From contig CM054181.1 in assembly GCA_028829895.1 (NCBI GenBank), forward strand, positions 67,695,259 to 67,759,258: DNA of 64,000 nt, read 5' to 3'. The translations under genes and the position numbers were made by a program. The notes under the pieces are model-generated. The model was not told the origin of the DNA, did no database searches, and saw only the letters and a list, made by a program, of their open reading frames with translations. Origin of the DNA: Sinotaia quadrata (taxonomy: Eukaryota > Mollusca > Gastropoda > Architaenioglossa > Viviparidae). Positions 26,201 through 38,200 of the stretch are shown here, piece after piece (the stretch's first letter is position 1; the number at the start of each line of letters is the position of its first letter).

Positions 26201-29200
26201 GCAGAAGACAACAATAAATTAGATGGCTGCAGTATCTGCAGTGGAGATTTTTCAGCCACCCATTGCAGACATGATTCATTTAATCTTAAATCACCTATAC
26301 TGGCTGCCAGCATCTATCTATACACAATGGACAACACTGGGGACAGTGATGTCAAGACACTTGCTAGGTATAGATCTGGTGTGGTGGCTCTGTAAGATAA
26401 GCCCCCACACCTCCCCTCGAACATCAGGGACAGTGACAACAATAACCAAGAAAACACCAACCACCACTGCAATAGCCCATGGAAAATCTAGGTTATTACA
26501 GTATGCCTCTACTGGCCAGACATTGAGCACCACCGACCCACTGGCCACCATTCATCATTACCACTATACAACTATCTTGTCAGCCACCCTCATCTCTGTT
26601 TATCATCATCTACAACTTTTCCAACAGTGGCACACCTTGTGCTAGGCATCAAAATTGGTCTAGGCCAGAAGCTGCCATCATCCAAATTAAGCAAGCAAAT
26701 GTAGTCAGATACATGATGCTCTTCAGGTATACTTGTATAGAGGACAAAAATGATTATGGAAGCCCTTTATCATATACAAAAGTTCATATAGTTTCATCAT
26801 GTTACAAATTCATTTTGGGATCTATTTAGAATCTATAAAGATAATTATAGAAATCCTATGTTATGTTGTTTTTTTTTTAAAAAAAGAATAGGGGCCCTTA
26901 GCCTGAAAAATGTTGAAGAAACAGAAATAGAAAAAAATGAAGAAATATTTTTCCATTAAAGATTAATTTTGAATTGTCTTTCTTATAACAGGAATAGCAG
27001 TTCACTGCACAGAGCTTACTAAACCAAAAAATAGTTTGTAAGAAATTTACAAAGGTTCTAAACGTCAATTTTTGTTCAGTCATTAATTTATTTTCTACAT
27101 TTTGTTGGACTTTCAAAATCATATGAGTTTAGCTCAGTTGCTTATTTTACTTAATACTATTAATAGTTAATATTAAATCTGATTAGCCTAAAAATACTGA
27201 GTCAGACATAATTCATTAAAGCTTTAAAATGGTTTTAGCATTGATGATTTCCATAAACAAACACATACAAGCAATTGTGCCAGAATCAATCTGAGAATGT
27301 AAAGTACATGTACTTTCATACTCTTGAAAAAGATGAGATTATAGACTCTATTGAATGTCTACAATAAAATGTCAGTTCAAATTGATTAGTTGTATAGAGC
27401 GATCTTATTTCATTTTTATCAGTATTGTGATGTTCAATGCAAGCTCATTTCATTTGCTTGGGCCATGATATACAATGCAAGTTTCTGTCACTTATCTAGG
27501 CTGTGATGTACAATGCAAGCTCATTTTATTTGCTTTAGTTTAAGTCATGACGTACAATACAAATTCCTGTCAATTACTTAGGCTGTGATGTACACTGCAA
27601 GCTCATTTCATTTACTTAAGCCATGATGTACAAAATGAGGTCTTGTCAGCTACCTAGACTGTGATGTTCATTTCATTAGCTGAGGCCATGATATGCACTG
27701 TGAGTTCCTGTCAATTACCTAGGCTGAGATGAACAATGCAATTTCACTTCATTTACCTGAGATCTCATTTCACTTACTTGGAATGCAAATTACAATGCAA
27801 GCTTATTTCACTTACTGAATCTGTGATGTACAATGAGATATCATTTCATTTACCTTAAATCATTCTGTACAGTATGTACTTATTTACCTAGATTGTCATG
27901 TACACCACCTCAGCAGCCACAAATTCAAGCACCGATAAAATTTGAATGTTTCAAAGCACTAAGGTTAAAGACTTGTCATTTAATGACCCACTAAGTTGTA
28001 ATTGTGAAGATTGGAATCATTCTGTTGCTAATAACAAGATTACAAAATCACACATGATGCCTTGCTTTATGGTACCACTGTTTCTACTTCATAGGTTTTT
28101 TTTTCGGCTTAGTCCCATATCTCAGATTATGTCAATCTGTTTTTCCTTGTTTCTGTTCAGCTTTTTAGGTCCTAGGAACTCTAATTTAAGGTTTAACTTT
28201 AATCATGAGGCAGTATAATCAGATCAGAATGCTTATTCACAATTTTTGGGAGGGAATTAAGACTGTTTCCCTCACTATGTAGAAGTGTTGTTCAGTGCAA
28301 GCTCATTTCATTTACATGTACTTGGGTTGTGAAATACAGTGAGATCTCATTTCGTTTACCTGGGTTCATTTCACTTATAATATTCTGTGATGTACAATGT
28401 GAGTTCATTTAACTAGGCCTGGGTTGTAATGTTCAAGCTATTGGTTTATATACCTTTATTGTGGTGAGAAGAATGTCGGTTCAGGTATCTGGAATCTGTT
28501 GAACAAAAAGCCAGTTCATCTTAGGTACCTGAGCTCTAATGTGCAATGAAAAAAACAGTTCATATCTGGACTAGATTGCACTCAGCAACATTAACTGTAA
28601 GACTTGGTCTGGAACCAAACAACGGCAGAAGACCCCAAAATGTAAATAGAATAAAGGGAGATAATGCTGAGACTAGTAAGCAAACAATCTGCACCTAAAC
28701 AATCAGCACTCGTTGCATTTTATTTATTTTTTCCCCACTTGACTTTGGTTGTGAAATAATAATTGTATCTTTACATGTATGCGTGCAGGGTATTCGTCCA
28801 TTTCGCTGTGATGTTTGCTTCAAGACTTACAGAAGTCGAAACAACTTGTTGAGTCATAAACAGGTTCATGAGGGAGATAGACCTTTTAAGTGTCCCATGT
28901 GTGTGTATGCTGGCCGAGAGTTGGATCATCTGCTTGTGCACCTAGGAACTGATCACCTGAATGACTACACTTACTTCTGCTCACTGTGCCGCAAGCCCTT
29001 TGGGCGTTCTTTCAATCTTCAGGTATATATTAGGAGTGCTTATTTAAAATTTTACTTTCTTCATATCAATATTAATAAAAATGTGAAAAGGTGCCTAGTT
29101 TTGTTTTATTTATTAGTGGGAAAAGTGTTTTATTACTTGATGAGAAATAGAGTGTACAATATATTAATTTATATAACTTTGGACACTGTGTGATCTTAGA

Positions 29201-32200
29201 TTTGAAAAGGGGAGATTTATAGATTGAGATATCAAAAGGGGAGATTTATAGATTCAGATATGAAAAGTGGAGATCTGTACATTCACTTAGATATGAAAAA
29301 GTGGGATCTAAACATTCACTTAGATAATAAACAGGGGATACCTATACATTCACTTAGATATGGAAAGGAGATATCTATACGTTAACTTAGATTTGAAAAA
29401 GGTGGATCTATGCATTCACTTATATTTCAAAAGGGTGGATCACTTAGATATGAAAAGGGAAATCTATACATTCACTTAGATTTGAAAGGTAAGATCTATA
29501 CATTCATTTAGATGTGAAAATGGGAGTCACTTAAATTTGACAGAAGATATCTATACATTCACTTTGATTTGAAAAGGGGAGATCTATATTCACTTCATTT
29601 TGAAAAGGGGATATCTAAACATTCATTTAGATATGAAAAGTAGAGATCTGTACACTCATTTAGATATGGAAAGGGGATATCTTTACATTCACTTAGATAT
29701 GAAAAAGGGAGATCTATATATTCATATGGATTTGAAAGAAGAGTCTATACATTCAGTTAGTTATAAAAAGGGGAGATCTATACATTCACTTAGATTTGAA
29801 AAGGGCAAAATTACCTGTCCATTTTAAGTTGCAGACATAGTAGCTTCTCCTTACGCTGACCATACTCTTTTTGTTGCAGACACACCTGAAATTGTGCCAC
29901 AGAAAAGAGATTGGAGATGCTGATGATGTACTTGTTTATGATCCAAAGTACCTGGACCTTGACCTTCAGCTGGAATGCTGCAATGCAAATAAGATGCACA
30001 GTCAAAACTCTGAACCTGCCAGTGAAGGTGTCCCAGGAGCATCTCAGCTTCAATGCAGTCGAAAGCAGGATATTAAAACTGAACCCACCACGCTGGGCAC
30101 CTTTACTACTAGGAACAATGATGCCCATGAACAAGATGCCAGTGGTGTAGGAAAATGTACGTCTTCTTTTGTAAAGCAGGAGATGCGTCCACTTCCCTTA
30201 GGGAAACTTGCACCAGTAATACAGATTGGCAAACTGGGAGGGATTAGTTTTTGCTTGGCTAGAAAGGGATCTGGATTTGAGTTCAACTTCCAGAAAAAAG
30301 GCAAAAAACCAAGAAAATGGTTTATGAGCACAGAACACATGAATGCTGAAGATGCCAAAAGGTACCAAGAGTTTTTGCTGAGGAAAGAAGGTAAAGTGCA
30401 ATCCACCCATACAAAGGGAGGTCATAAACCAAAGCAACAGGTCAACTCTAACATCAATCAGACACAGCACAGGAGACAAGAAACCAAGACCTTGGCACAG
30501 AGTTTGAAACAAAGTAGAAATAAAAAATTGACTTTGGGCAAGGTGAGTCTGGGGAAGAAAAGGAAAAGAACATATCAGAAACAAGTAAGCACATCAGGAG
30601 AGACTGCTGATGACTGTCCAGCAACTTGTGTAAAGAAAAGCAAGTCAGATGCAAAATTGACAGGTGAGAAATGTCCATCACCGAGAACTGACAACCACAA
30701 TGTCAAAAAATCTTTAAAGTTGCCAAGAGGTGAAATGAGTCTTTTGGATGAAGTTTCAGGTGTTTCCAGCAGTCAGCATAAAAGTTCTACAGTCAGTCTT
30801 CCTGAAAATGCACTGTCCAATGAAACCACCTTGTTACCCAATGTTGCAGCTGGTATAGATGTTTCTGCTCAAGCAGTCTCGAAGGATGTGACATTGCAAA
30901 GTGACACTGCCCTACAAGAATTTATTATGCCACACAGAAGTGTAAATTGCAGAAAGAAAACTGTTACCCCATCAAACAGAAAAAATATGAAGCAGATGCC
31001 CCAGCGAGAGGGTCAGAAGAAAAGACAAGCAGTGAAGAGCCAGTGCCTAAAAGATAGGGTTCTTCCACAGGTTTCTTCAAACAAGATCAAGAGTGAACCA
31101 TTTGACTTTGGTCACATATGGGCATGTGCTTTGGTGGCTCAAGACACACACACCACATGCCCTCAGGGTGTTGACATTGTAAGTGATAATAATCTTACTT
31201 CAGAAAGAGGTCCTGCTCACAGACATTTACATCCATCTCAGAAAACACACATATTGACATCTCCTGTAGAGATAAAGAAAACATTACGAGTGGTTTTAAG
31301 AGATATAGTCTCAAAAGATGGATTAAATTTATATGCAAATTCATTAGATAAAACTTGTGATTCGGCCGGTGTTCAAATGAATGCAGATGCTCCCCATCCC
31401 ATGGTGAAAAGCAGGGTGGAGGTGCAGAATTGTGGCAAGCGCACTGGGAAAGACAGTTCCATTGCTCCATTGTCAGTTGCAGAGACAACAGATGCACAAG
31501 GGACTGCTGCTATGTTTGTGGCCACAACTGTCAAGAGACAGTCACCTAAAGCAAAACACATCCACAAGAAAAGTGCTTCAGAAAGAACTACAGTCAGAAC
31601 AAAACTCAGCACTGTGACTGTTCATTCTCATCGAGACTCCACATATTCTGCTGGGGAGGAGGATGAAGGCCAAATTAGTTTACCATTAGCGGATGGTGCT
31701 GTTATGAAAGTTGAGCCTCAAGATGTGAATACCACTATTCCTTTGGAAAACCTTGTAAATGTGTCAGAAAATAAAGGTGAAAATTCCTTGGAGAAAGAAT
31801 TCATGAGTACAAATGCAGTACACTCTGAATCAAGCAGCCAAGGAAACCAGGCTGGAGACAGCACTGGTCCACACACTAATCAAAGAATGCTAACAAAAAA
31901 GATCCCACATTATGCTGGAAATTCTGATAGATCACTTAAATGTGCTCAGTCCAAATCTCTTTTGTCTGTATTTACTGCGGAGTCTGATAGTTTCAGTGAC
32001 ATAACAGACCAGAGTGTGAAAAGAGATTTAGGTCATCAGACAATTGGTTGGCAGAAAAACAGTCCAATCAGAGATACTGGAAGACAGTTTTATGGAGACA
32101 TGGCTGTAAGAAAATCAAAAAGACCTCACAAAATAAGACCACCAGTTATTCACCCACATTGTTTGGATTTTCTTGACAGGGTAAAGCATTCACCTCATCG

Positions 32201-35200
32201 ATCTATCACAGCAGAAATCAAATCACATTCTCTTAAATACAGATCACCACAATTCATTCCAAATTGCATTAATGAAATGGTCCATGAACGGGAGGTTCAG
32301 TCAAGTTGCAATTTGTACATGTCCAGAAAAGAAGTCAGTGTTGACTTGGCAGAAGCAAAGTTGAATCCTTCCTTATTTCCACTGCCAGAAGAGTCTGCTT
32401 CAACTCAGCTGCATGTAAGAAGTGTAGGGAGAACATTTCCCTCTCATTGCCATGACAACCAGCTTAACACTTGTCCAGACTCTCAGCTTGGCACTGGCAA
32501 CCAAGAGACTGTTGTTTACAATTTACCCGCACACCTAAAACCTAACACTTTAGTTGTCTCTTCATTGAATCTTGAACATCCTCCACTGGCCCATGTGCAT
32601 ACAGTGAAACCAGTTCTTATGTCAAATGCCAACCAATTGCCAAGGCTTGATATGCCAAATGAGTCAAGCAGTTTGTTTGTGACAGGAACTGATCAAACTG
32701 TCACAGCACTGACATCTATCACCACAACAGATGGTTGTAAAGATTCATGCAGCAAGAAAAATGAGGATGTTGTGCCACTTCCTTTAGATTTGTCAGTAGC
32801 ATCTTGCAGACAAAGGAATTCTAGGCCAACTGTAAGTGTAAATTTTGGTTTGGAAACCCATCAGACTGATGAAAAAGTCATTTCTACATTTCATGCCTCA
32901 TTGCTTGAACCCTCCACATCTACTATTTTAGATTCAAGTGGCATAGATAATTCACAAGTGACAGATAATTCATTAAAGAAAGATTTGAAAAATATTTGTA
33001 TGGCAGTTAATACAGAAATGACATTTTCACAACAAATTGTGACACCTCAAGTAAATTGCTCAAAATTCCATAAGAAACCAAACAATCAGTCAGAGACAGA
33101 AATTTCTCAGTCAGGCTTGTCAGCTAGCCAGGTGAAAGAAAGACCTACTGACTCAAACTTGTCAGCTAGCCATCTGAAAGAAATAGTTGCCCTTTCAGAC
33201 TTGTCAGCTAGTCAGTTGAAAGAAACAGTTGCACTCTCAGACTCGTCAACTAGCCACTCTGAAGAATTAATTGCCCTTTCAAACTTGTCATCATTCAGCA
33301 TAAAAGATGCTGGAGTGATCGAACAGGGCAGCTGTGTAAAAGAGCGGAGAGATGTCTTACCCACTGTTGTTGCACATATGCCTCGGAAAGTTGGAAGACC
33401 ACGAAAGGTTAAACAACTGGATGATTCTAACCTGTTAGTCAAAACTTCTACTAAATCTCAGTCCATGGACACCAATGTCACCGTCTCTGTCAAGCAGACT
33501 GTGGGCAATGCAGAACTTCTGTCAGATTTCGACCCCTCTGTTGTACACCTGATTCAGACATCAGGGACCTGCCTCACAGCAAATAATAAAAGTGTCATCA
33601 AAAATTCTAAAGGAGATATGCCAAAAGCTAATAACAGATTCTTAGAAAGGATGGGGACTGATGCTAGTTTAAACACAAGTGCCATTAAACATTCAAATGG
33701 ATCTTGCTCAGAACCGCTCAAACCTCCTAAAACGAGAAGAAGCTATCAAGTGATTAAAGACACCGCATCTGATGACAGCATTGTTTTACCTCACCGCATA
33801 TGTAGAAGCCGTAAGTCAGCAGCTTCTACTACTGCATCAGAAAGTTTGAAAGCAACAATGACTGCTACATCAGAAAGCTTGAAAACAACATTGACTGCTA
33901 CATTAGAAAACTTGCAAACAACTTCTGCTGCTACATCAGAAAACTTGCAAGCAACATCTACTGCTACATCACAAAGTTTGAAAAACAGTGCAACGCCTTT
34001 AACAGCTAAAAGATTCATGAAGAAAGTTGGAAGACCTAAAAAGTCCAGTAACTCTGAGCTAGATACAGATCTTTGTGGGAAAACCATTAACAGCAGACTA
34101 GATACAGATCTTTGTGGGAAAACCATTAACAGCAGACTAGATACAGATCTTTGTGAGAAAACCATTAACAGCAGACTAGATACAGATCTTTGTGGGAAAA
34201 CCATTAACAGCAGACTAGATACAGATCTTTGTGAGAAAACCATTAACAGCAGACTAGATACAGATCTTTGTGGGAAAACCATTAACAGCAGACTAGATAC
34301 AGATCTTTGTGAGAAAACCATTAACAGCAGACTAGATACAGATCTTTGTGAGAAAACCATTAACAGCAGACTAGATACAGACCTTTGTGAGAAAACCATT
34401 AACAGCAGTGATAGCTCTCATATTCTTGATGACTCCGAAAATAGAATTACAGGTTTGGGCAAAATGCTTGTGACAAAAATAGACCAAATAAAGCAAAAAG
34501 AAAATACAAAAACTCTCAAGTTTTCAGCTAAAACTGTCACCAGAAAAAGGTGTACTTTACAAGAAAAATGTGAATATGATACCATATTATCAAAGCAGGC
34601 AAGTAAAACTGCTAAATATAAGGTTTCTGTGTCTGCGATTGAAAATATTGCACCCATCAAAGGTACAAGCTCTAAAAGAAAAGGCTCTAAATTAACAACA
34701 TCCACATCCGGAAGGGTTTCTAAACAATTTCCCAAAACAATTTGTCATTCAGAGAAATCAGAAAAATTTGTTTGTAAGAAGTCAGAAAATCTATCAGAAT
34801 TTGACAAAACAAATAAGAAAATAAGGATTATGCAAAATGATAAATTTAAACCTGAGAAAAAGTTGATGAAAAGAAACTGCACACAGGCACCTGGTATTGG
34901 CAAGAAAGTGGGAAGAGTAAAGTTAAAGAAGAATAAAAGTGCTTTTAAAATAGTCAAACCACCTTCAAAAAAGATGAAACATTGTACAGACAGCATGGAG
35001 AAATCTAAAAGAAAGAAATACATGTATACAGAATTAGACTTGGGAATCACCCCAGAATGTACACCTGTAAAGAAACGGGGTCGTCTCCCAGGGCCCAAAG
35101 TTATTCTTGATAAATCTCAGGTAGATCTTTGTTTATTACCTCCTGTTTTACCACTGGAAACAGACAAAATCATTTTGCCTGTTGCTTCAAGAAATTCTTC

Positions 35201-38200
35201 AAAATCAGATAACTTTTCTTCCCCCTGCCTCCTTCCTGAAGCTGTATTATGCATCACACCTCTTCCAATTCCACCCATCAAAGTAAGCCCTGACCTTGAG
35301 AAGCCAGCACCCCAAAAACGCAGACGTGGACGACCTAGAAGGGTGGAAGTGATTGATGACTCTACCAAATTGAAACCTTGTCTCCTGCCACCAGTGCAGC
35401 TGCTAGAACACCTATGTAATAAGAATACCACTGACAAGGAATGTGAGGAGATAAAGGACTCAGATATGGAATACGTTAGTGCTGATTACCTCCATGTTGA
35501 CCTCAGTGACCATCAGCTCCCATTAAGTGCTCTTGAGGCAAAGGTTGCTGAGCAGGATTTGCATGTGTGTAAAACTAGAGAAGGGAAAGATAATTCTTTA
35601 CTGCTCATCACCTGTGCAGTTTGTAAAGATAAAGCAAAGGAAGATAATTCTTCATTTGCCGACACACATGCAGAATGGGAAGGTGAACTAGGGAAAGATA
35701 ATTCTTCAGTGTTAGATATAAGTGTAGCATGTGAATGTGAAACAAGGACAGATAAAGCTTCAAAGCTTGATTTAGCTCAAAAATGTGATGGTGAAACAGA
35801 GAAAGGGGGCTTTGTTTTGCAGAATGATTCTGAAAACTTGAGCAAACCTGTAACTACTTTAGACTCACAGAGATTGCCTGGTGGTGAGAAAAATTATCAG
35901 CATGTTGTTGATAATATTTTTAATATAGAAAGTTCTCAGGACAATATTGAAAGAAATATTCATGATCAGAAATACCCTGTTGTTTTGCCAACTGTAGAGT
36001 GGACTCAGGAACAAGTTAGTGTTATTTATGATGGTAATGTATTGGTGACTAAAGGTCGAGATTACATGCAATCCATTTCTCAGAATGCTGTAAACGTAGA
36101 GAGGGCTGAGACCTTTTGTCCTTATCCTAACAATGACTGCAACATTAAAGCAGAAGAGGTAGGCCACCATCAGGCAAAGACTTCACTCAGTGCTTCCTTA
36201 ACTACTGACAAAGAAAGATCAGAAATGCCAGTCTTGTCCCATGACAGTGAATCTGCCAGCATTCTCCTTGTTGAAACGGATGACAAAAATCTGCATGATA
36301 AACATGGCACTGATTTGGATTGCAACAGTTTTGCATGTGTACAGGTTATCTCAGACTCAGCTAGTGCTTTCACAACTGGCAAGAAAGGAAAGAGACTAAA
36401 AGTGGAACAAAATTCTTCGGACAGTTCCATCACTGTGAGCACTGTTGATAAACTGCAAACCAGTAACCCAAGTTCTGGCAGCATGGACAGGAAAATAAAT
36501 AACCATAGAAATCGATCATCAATTAGAAAAATAAGGAAAAAAGGTCACAAGGTTACCTTTATTAAAACTCCTGCAATGGGAAATCAAACTTCTGATCAGG
36601 CTGAAGGGTATTCTGATGTGTCCAGTCACGCTGAAGGAAATACTGATATGTCCAGTCAGGCTGAAGAAAATGCTGATGTGTCCAGTCAGGCTGAAGGAAA
36701 TGCTGATGTGTCCAGTCAGGCTGAAGAAAATGTTGATGTGTCCAGCCAGGCTGAAGAAAATGCTGATGTTTCCAGTCAGGCTGAAGAAAATGTTGATGTG
36801 TCCAGTCAGGCTGAAAGAAATTATGAGGTGTACAGTCAGATTGAAAGAAATGTTGATGTGTCCAGCCAGGCTGAAAGAAATGATGAAGTGTCCAGTCATA
36901 TTGAAAGAAATGTTGAGGTGTGCAGTCAGGCTGAAGAAAATGCTGAACTGTCCAGCCAGGCAGAAAGAAATGTTGAGATGTCCAATGAAGCTGAAGAAAT
37001 TGCCAATGTGTCCAGTCAGGTTGAAGAAAATGTTGACGTGTCCAGCCAGGCTGAAAGAAATGATGAGGTGTACAGTCAGACTGAAAGAAATGATGAGGTG
37101 TACAGTCAGACTGAAAGAAATGTTGAGGTGTGCAGTCAGGCTGAAAGAAATGATGAGGTGTACAGTCAGATTGAAAGAAATGTTGAGATGTCCAATGAAG
37201 CTGAAGAAATTGCCAATGTGTCCAGTCAGGCTGAAGAAAATGTTGATGTGTCCAGCCAGGCTGAAAGAAATGTTGAGGTGTACAGTCAGGCTGAAAGAAA
37301 TGTTGAGATGTCCAATGAAGCTGAAGAAATTGCCAATGTGTCCAGTCCGGTTGAGAGAAATATAGATGTATCCAATCACGTTGAAAGAAATATTGAGGTG
37401 TCCAGTCAGGTTGAAGGAAATGCTGAGGTTTCCAGTCAGGCTGGAGAAAATGTTGAAGTATCCTGTTATATTGAAGGAAATGTTGAGGTGTCCAATCAAA
37501 CAGAAAGAAATGTTGAGATGTCCAATCAAACAGAAAGAAATGTTGAGTTGTCCAATCAAACAGAAAGAAATGTTGAGATGTCCAGTCAAACAGAAAGAAA
37601 TGTTGAGTTGTCCAATCAAACAGAAAGAAATGTTGAGATGTCCAGTCAAACAGAAAGAAATGTTGAGATGTCTAATCAAACGGAAAGAAATGTTGAGATG
37701 TCCAGTCAAACAGAAAGGAATGTTGAGTTGTCCAATCAAACAGAAAGAAATGTTGAGATGTCCAGTCAAACAGAAAGAAATGTTGAGTTGTCCAATCAAA
37801 CAGAAAGAAATGTTGAGATGTCCAATAAAACAGAAAGAAATGTTGAGAGCTCCTATCATACAGAAGAAATCATTAAGATGCCCTGTCAAATTGAAGGAAG
37901 TGTTGAGATATCCAATCATACAGAAGAAATCATTAAGACTTCCACTCAGATTAAGGGAAATGTTGAGTCTAATCAGACTAAAGAAATTTTGAAGATATTC
38001 AATCAGGCAGAAGAAAATGTTGATATTTCCATTCAGATTGAAGAAGATGTTGAGGTGTCAAGTCAGGCTAAAGAAAATGTTGAATTGTCCAGTCAGACTA
38101 AAGACAATTTGGAAATCCGAGAGAAATATCAGGCAGGAGTTTTATATAACATTGAACAAGTTCTGCCTATTCATTACACAGATAAAACCATGGAATGTAG

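Noticed and set aside
26223..26645. 140-codon open frame in the C/A-rich island
   Set aside because: Biased Thr/His-rich translation caused by composition. No motif is recognised; it is kept only as a possible decayed element.
29195..29815. Regularly spaced repeats that resemble a CRISPR array
   Set aside because: Units are directly adjacent and degenerate with no unique spacers, the host is an animal genome, and no cas genes are present. It is an intronic minisatellite.
33791..34399. 202-codon minus-strand frame (MVFSQRSVSSLLL repeats)
   Set aside because: Antisense shadow of the 39-bp coding repeat; no promoter, splice or independent support.
36519..37919. 466-codon open frame on the minus strand (SFCLTGHLNI-type repeats) and two plus-strand frames at 36616-37365 and 37366-37992
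   Set aside because: A 30-bp unit with no stop in a given frame stays open in that frame for the whole array. These frames are shadows of the in-frame coding repeat of the zinc-finger gene.
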